Shown: in pieces, positions 5,901 through 8,568 of the stretch
Numbering within the stretch: position 1 is the stretch's first letter
How the letters are laid out: each line of letters begins with the position of its first letter
Assembly: GCA_938004075.1 (NCBI GenBank)
Contig: CALKWP010000141.1
Location: 1 to 8,568 of the forward strand
Direction of reading: 5' to 3'
Length of the DNA: 8,568 nt
DNA from: an uncultured Methanomassiliicoccales archaeon
Lineage (GTDB): Archaea; Thermoplasmatota; Thermoplasmata; SG8-5
Notes under the pieces: model-generated
Databases searched by the model: none
The model's input: only the letters and a program-made list of their open reading frames with translations
Told to the model about the DNA's origin: nothing
Program-made: the position numbers and the translations under genes

Positions 5901-8568
5901 CCGCATCCCAGGGTATCTCGACATAAACATTGAATGAACCGGTGTCCGGGATCTGGCCATTCGGCCCGAGAGGTCCAAGCACCCATGTGCTCGGCCATGC
6001 AGCCCAGTTGTTGCCCTGGACAGATATGAAGAATTCATCGCTGTGCCTGGCAAGGTTCTCAAGGTTTATGTCATATTCAACAATGTTACCCGGAGCGCCC
6101 ATCTTGCTCAGGCCGCTGATGCCAGGGTGGAATTCCATGCCCGGCTCGGGTGCGCCGATGAACACATTGTCTATGTGCCAGTAATCGCTTCCAGCGCCGG
6201 AACCACCTATCTGGCGGAATCTCAGCTGGAACCTCTCGTGAAGTGCATCCTCGGGAAGCACCCAGTATGGCCAGAATACTTCGCCAGCCATGCCACCTCC
6301 AGGGAACCGGCCGAGCTCATGCCACTGCGCCCATTTCAGGCCGTCGTCGAGGTATTCCACCACAAGGTCCTCGCCCCATTCCGGCTGGTCGCTGCCAGCG
6401 AAGGGCCCGCCCCTCTGGATGGCGCAACTGGCAATTCCGAACGGGATGTCCATGTTCATCTTGCAGGTCGCAGCCGACACAGAGCCGCCGCTGGTGTACA
6501 TCGAATAGGTGCCCGTATATGCCGTGTCATCGCTAACGCCCACAAGATCCTGGTTGGAGCGGGTCCAGGCATTTGACACATCGCCAAGCGGGCCACCGTC
6601 ATTGTAAAGGCCGAACACGCCCTCGTCACCCGCCCTTTCGAAGTCATCGAAGAAAGGCGATGGCATGGATGTGCGGGTCCAAATCTGGACAGTCTTCACC
6701 TTCGCATTGTCGCCCTGGGACCTCACTGTGATGGTTGCCTGATCGAAGGCCCCTATCTGGTCTGTCGGCACGAACACTTTGATCGCGTACTGCTTCGTCT
6801 CGCCGGGATTGACCGGGCCCCACCACCAGGTCTCGCTTCCGTCGTCAATTCCATTGTAGATGCCCAGAGGGCGCAGGTCGACAGTATGGAACTTGGTCCA
6901 CCAGTCTGCGTCCTCGCCGAACATCGGCAGGTAGATGTCAGGTGTGTTGCCGGTGTTCTTGATAGAAACGCGGTGCTCAACCCAGTCGCCCTTCCAGCCG
7001 AAGTTGGTCTGGGCAACAGGGTCGATGTTGAATTTATAGATTAGAGGAATCTTGCCTGAGCCAGCCAGTAGGATATTCTCCAGGAACGTGCTGTAGCTAT
7101 GCCCCCAGGCCCATTCAACTGTCTGGCCTGTGGCGATTACCCGGCCTGTGCCCCATTTGAAGTCAAGGCAGACTGGCCAGTCACCGCCATTGTCACCCTC
7201 CGTGAGAACGACATCCGCCGTGGCGGGCCAGTTCGTGAAATATCTGTGATAAGCAGAGTTCCAGTTATCAAGTTCCGCATCGGTGATGACATTGGGGGTG
7301 GTGAGCAGCTGATGGCCAGGCATTGCGATGTTCACAGTTTGGCTGCCGCTGGTGTCGTATACGCTGGTCAGCCCGAAAGGCAGGTCGTTGAATGAGCCCC
7401 AGTCATCCACATGGATGTTCAGCGCGCCGCCATTCTGGGCATATGCCTCGAACCAAGCCTTGTTGGCGGAAACAGCCGTGTACAGGGAACCATCCTGACC
7501 GTCGCCACCCACAATTATCGCTTTGTCATATGGAGCAAGATCGACGACACCGATATCGGCCGGGCCGAATATTGTGTATGTAATGCCATGTGAATCGTAA
7601 ATTTGCTGTATGGAATCGTAGCCCCACGGGTTAGTGGTCTGGAAGATGGCAACGTTGGTTGGGGTCCCGCCCGAGCCGCCGGTCCAATATATCATGTTCT
7701 CCACAAGCATCCTGGCCTCGGGGTCGGTCCTCTGACCTCCATGATAATTGGAGCCGAAATACGCAATCTTGCCGGCGCCTTCAACGCTTTCGAGGGTCTG
7801 CAATACCGCTCCGCCAGGGCCCTCTATGACATTGCTGCCTCCGATTATGTCAACATAATATTGATACTGGCCGGGTGGGATGTCGTTCAGGTTCCATCCG
7901 GAGTTTGGGGTGGTGGCGATGGGATGTGATGGGTCGGTCCATGAGAGGTCTGCGGGGCCCCAGCCTTGGCCGCTGTTGCCGTCCCATCCGACGCCCAGGA
8001 GGGTGGTAATGTAATCATCCCCGGGGTAGTCGTTGTACATTTCACTGCCGAGCAGGGCGACATAGCCGCCTCCGGCTGCGAACCACTGGTCGAGATTAAT
8101 AATGGTCTCTCCTCCACAGGTGTGCTCCGCGACTATGACGTCGTAATTGCCAATCATGGACGCAGCATCCGGCCAGACGCCCATGCTGTCTGCCTGATAG
8201 GTGACTGTGTGGCCTTTTGATTCAAGATATTCACGTATTGACCCGGGGTAACTCTCTTCCTCGTAATCATCATACCAGTAAATCCTCAGGGATCCAACGC
8301 CGCCGGGCGCGGATGTGCCGAAAGCGATATTATCCACGCCTTCAGCCCCTCCAGCAGCATCGAGGATCACTATCCGGTATATGTCATCATTCGTCCTGAC
8401 GCCCCAGAAGGTGCCTGCGTTGCTGCAGCTACCGGTGGTTGTGTAAAGGAGAACATTGCCAGCGCCATATATGTTAATGTCAAGAGTGGTGTCTCCCAAG
8501 TAACTAACAAGTTCCATCCCCGCGGATTTCACAGGCGGGTTGAAGAGTATCTCAAAGTCCTGGACAAA
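2986..8568 (-). CDS. Giant multidomain surface protein with a NosD-type beta-helix and C-terminal membrane anchor (5' partial)
   Basis: The frame is open through the right edge, so the start and any signal peptide are missing; at least 1860 residues are visible. Numbering here is from the GTG codon at 8532, which is probably an internal Val. In order: the end of a beta-sandwich (to 72); two GATase/ThuA-like modules (81-286, 291-492); a CARDB/NEW3-like sandwich (about 495-625, with VSIKNTGNTPD); a MAM/ConA-like module (about 627-795, DDFERAG to WHIDNVFIG); an Ig-like sandwich (about 796-906); a NosD-type beta-helix (910-1726) carrying three domain inserts; a Pro/Glu/Asp-rich stalk (1733-1823); and one membrane helix (1825-1844) followed by RKRI. 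This predicts a protein held in the cell membrane by its C-terminus and projecting outside, where its lectin-like and beta-helix parts could bind or process polysaccharide. No clear catalytic residues are visible. No PGF-type sorting motif precedes the helix. It heads a probable three-gene transcript. Confidence 0.93.
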   Translation of the reverse strand, partial: FVQDFEILFNPPVKSAGMELVSYLGDTTLDINIYGAGNVLLYTTTGSCSNAGTFWGVRTNDDIYRIVILDAAGGAEGVDNIAFGTSAPGGVGSLRIYWYDDYEEESYPGSIREYLESKGHTVTYQADSMGVWPDAASMIGNYDVIVAEHTCGGETIINLDQWFAAGGGYVALLGSEMYNDYPGDDYITTLLGVGWDGNSGQGWGPADLSWTDPSHPIATTPNSGWNLNDIPPGQYQYYVDIIGGSNVIEGPGGAVLQTLESVEGAGKIAYFGSNYHGGQRTDPEARMLVENMIYWTGGSGGTPTNVAIFQTTNPWGYDSIQQIYDSHGITYTIFGPADIGVVDLAPYDKAIIVGGDGQDGSLYTAVSANKAWFEAYAQNGGALNIHVDDWGSFNDLPFGLTSVYDTSGSQTVNIAMPGHQLLTTPNVITDAELDNWNSAYHRYFTNWPATADVVLTEGDNGGDWPVCLDFKWGTGRVIATGQTVEWAWGHSYSTFLENILLAGSGKIPLIYKFNIDPVAQTNFGWKGDWVEHRVSIKNTGNTPDIYLPMFGEDADWWTKFHTVDLRPLGIYNGIDDGSETWWWGPVNPGETKQYAIKVFVPTDQIGAFDQATITVRSQGDNAKVKTVQIWTRTSMPSPFFDDFERAGDEGVFGLYNDGGPLGDVSNAWTRSNQDLVGVSDDTAYTGTYSMYTSGGSVSAATCKMNMDIPFGIASCAIQRGGPFAGSDQPEWGEDLVVEYLDDGLKWAQWHELGRFPGGGMAGEVFWPYWVLPEDALHERFQLRFRQIGGSGAGSDYWHIDNVFIGAPEPGMEFHPGISGLSKMGAPGNIVEYDINLENLARHSDEFFISVQGNNWAAWPSTWVLGPLGPNGQIPDTGSFNVYVEIPWDAAPGSTDTATIFATSMLDTSIIQTIEVTTTVAKVWNMDKDLWYMEIQPAIDEADPGNSIYAFSGTFNENIIINKPIHLLGDGRDTTVIDGGSPMANLEPTIMSPTAPNVLLLHGDDNNGEPLRTQLMTLGGLGTVDTFDARSVTPSLPQLQAYDVVIIWSNYLFADTTEIGNVLADYVDSGGKVIDMNFAIDSSWGMFGRFVTEQYTAMTHGPTSYVWADLSAFDAAHPIMQGVTAAGDDYRISGTALSSGSSAVAWWSDGELFVAAKDDGSVVTINSYPGTYRVWTGDVDIIIHNSIFWLVDTHINNDPVVEITSSDVVFRGFTVQNDQTGIELDGTLNCDISWNRVQDCGQGIVLINAGGNYVYANEVLNSVAGSSSSSSELMTTFATDNSFAGNMFDLEVKSSEMLITSFDAHVNTPGATVTFDLYYRPGTYVGFDSNPAGWTLAGSGTAISMGEGNPTNIDIPDLLLSQGTYGFFVYQSSYPAANTLYTDGNNVYENADIKITTGIGKGTPAFTGGTFSPRTWNGRIYYEVSSIASGAGIQVIGSTFDPFEDDFAADSGLWTYYGNAARVGGYCSLTTNANGLVGRALYNEPITSPFIAQFDFYAGGGSGADGMAFNFFKESYTPAAGGAMGMVDADLTSLGYSVEFDNYWNAEGDPSANHIAIVKDNWMSHLSYAIDGRTEDATWHNAMVIVTPSYIEVYVDDMDNPLLTWYGEVDMTYGGMSFSAGTGGLNNHHRVDNIRITPLGNMIEANILRDNEVGMLLEDTMNNMIFHNNFINNGIHALDNTDANQWDGGYPDGGNFWSGFTGPDTKNGPLQNLPGADGFIDSPYIIDADSQDRYPLKNMYTSTGIVIDPIEVVEEPAPGEDPAAEPVPGPSTSGTPVEPMVLPDATPEPEIAPATPEPDAVDSEAVSPATEPAMTIPDEPLPNTVIEPEIIQEKESNPIWLGLLAVCSMAVAVALYFRKRI
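3001..3336 (-). other. Acidic Pro/Glu stalk and C-terminal membrane anchor
   Basis: Residues 1733-1823 are almost entirely Pro, Glu, Asp, Ala, Thr, Ser and Val, with a near repeat TPEPEIAPATPEPDA (1773-1787), as expected for an unfolded, possibly O-glycosylated wall-spanning stalk. Residues 1825-1844 are hydrophobic (PIWLGLLAVCSMAVAVALYF) and are followed by RKRI, giving a cytoplasmic tail with positive charges. Confidence 0.85.
3652..4257 (-). other. Insert III: L-type (legume-type) lectin-like domain
   Basis: Residues 1426-1627 run from TFDPFEDDFAADSG to HHRVDNIRITPLG. DGMAFNFF (1492-1499), YSVEFDNYWN (1523-1532) and ANHIAIV (1539-1545) match the carbohydrate/Ca2+-site region of L-type lectins, where an Asp from 'DG', the acidic EFD pair and a following Asn/His strand are typical. 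HNAMVIVTPSYIEVYVDD (1567-1584) is the usual back-sheet strand pair. It is probably a glycan-binding module, but the ligand is unknown. Confidence 0.65.
4294..4785 (-). other. Insert II: uncharacterised extracellular beta-sandwich module
   Basis: Residues 1250-1413 start with a six-Ser run (1253-1258) and continue AGNMFDLEVK, LYYRPGTYVGFDSNPAGWTL (1304-1323), GTYGFFVY (1350-1357) and GTFSPRTWNGRIYYEV (1396-1411). The LYYRPGTYVG and TFSPRxWNGxIYY motifs recur, to my knowledge, in secreted bacterial proteins without an assigned function. It interrupts the beta-helix between NEVLNSVAG and IASGAGIQVIGS. Confidence 0.55.
4984..5631 (-). other. Insert I: third GATase/ThuA-like module inside the beta-helix
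   Basis: Residues 968-1183 form a module with PNVLLLHGDDNN (983-994), YDVVIIWSNYLF (1029-1040), GGKVIDMNFAID (1057-1068) and AAHPIMQGV (1102-1110), the same general pattern as modules 1 and 2. It sits between TTVIDGG and DPVVEITSSDVVF, which are normally adjacent in NosD proteins. No Cys is present at the elbow position. Confidence 0.6.
7057..8292 (-). other. Tandem GATase/ThuA-like modules 1 and 2 of the surface protein
   Basis: Residues 81-286 begin SLRIYWYDDYEEES, continue with YLESKGHTVTY, YDVIVAEHT, GGGYVALLGSE and HPI, and end at GKIAYFGSNYHGG. Residues 291-492 begin TNVAIFQTTNPWG, then GITYTIFGPADIG, YDKAIIVGGDGQ, GGALNIHVDDW and GRVIATGQTVEW. Both show the strand-helix pattern of class I glutamine-amidotransferase-like proteins, which in extracellular proteins are often non-enzymatic. 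At the expected nucleophile-elbow position (around 160-164 and 370-376) neither has a Cys, so amidotransferase activity is unlikely. The fold assignment is inferred from pattern. Confidence 0.65.

Noticed and set aside
6043..6576. Plus-strand 177-codon open frame
   Set aside because: It lies antisense to the MAM/ConA-like and neighbouring modules, whose protein features are clear. The plus-strand product shows no motif.
8530..8532. GTG as the start of the giant surface protein
   Set aside because: The frame stays open for 12 more codons to the window edge with sequence that continues the same beta-sandwich, and no signal peptide follows the GTG. It is an internal Val.

Overview
The window looks like chromosomal DNA from an archaeon, most likely a member of the Thermoplasmatota or a related lineage. 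This placement is an inference. It rests on a stand-alone Lrp/AsnC-type ligand-binding (RAM) protein, frequent AGG/AGA arginine and ATA isoleucine codons, short purine-rich Shine-Dalgarno sites, and a very large extracellular beta-rich protein with a NosD-type beta-helix, an acidic Pro/Glu stalk and one C-terminal membrane helix. No rRNA, tRNA or lineage marker is present to confirm it.

The left part (1-2000, plus strand) is a compact housekeeping operon. It holds the end of an Lrp/AsnC RAM-domain protein whose reading frame is cut by an in-frame TAG, then adenylate kinase with a four-cysteine LID, then an unusual Nudix hydrolase-methyltransferase fusion. The spacings are 12 bp and a 4-bp ATGA overlap, so the genes are probably co-transcribed and the last two translationally coupled.

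The right part (1997-8568, minus strand) is a second tightly packed set. A giant surface protein (at least 1860 residues visible, N-terminus beyond the right edge) is followed after 25 bp by a 176-residue protein that resembles the HNOB/V4R/TIGR02265 type of small sensor domain, and after 4 bp by a GNAT acetyltransferase. The two operons converge and share the four bases TTAG, which encode both stop codons. There is no non-coding stretch longer than 25 bp, and no mobile element, CRISPR array or RNA gene was seen.

The most remarkable object is the surface protein. It has two tandem class-I-glutamine-amidotransferase-like (ThuA-like) modules, a CARDB/NEW3-like sandwich, a MAM/ConA-like module and another Ig-like sandwich. 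These lead into a NosD-type beta-helix that appears to be interrupted three times by whole domains: a third GATase-like module, an uncharacterised beta-sandwich module and an L-type (legume-type) lectin. When the inserts are removed in thought, the helix coils rejoin in register. The second notable item is the in-frame amber codon in the Lrp-type gene, which could be a nonsense mutation, a sequence error or a read-through (for example pyrrolysine) codon.
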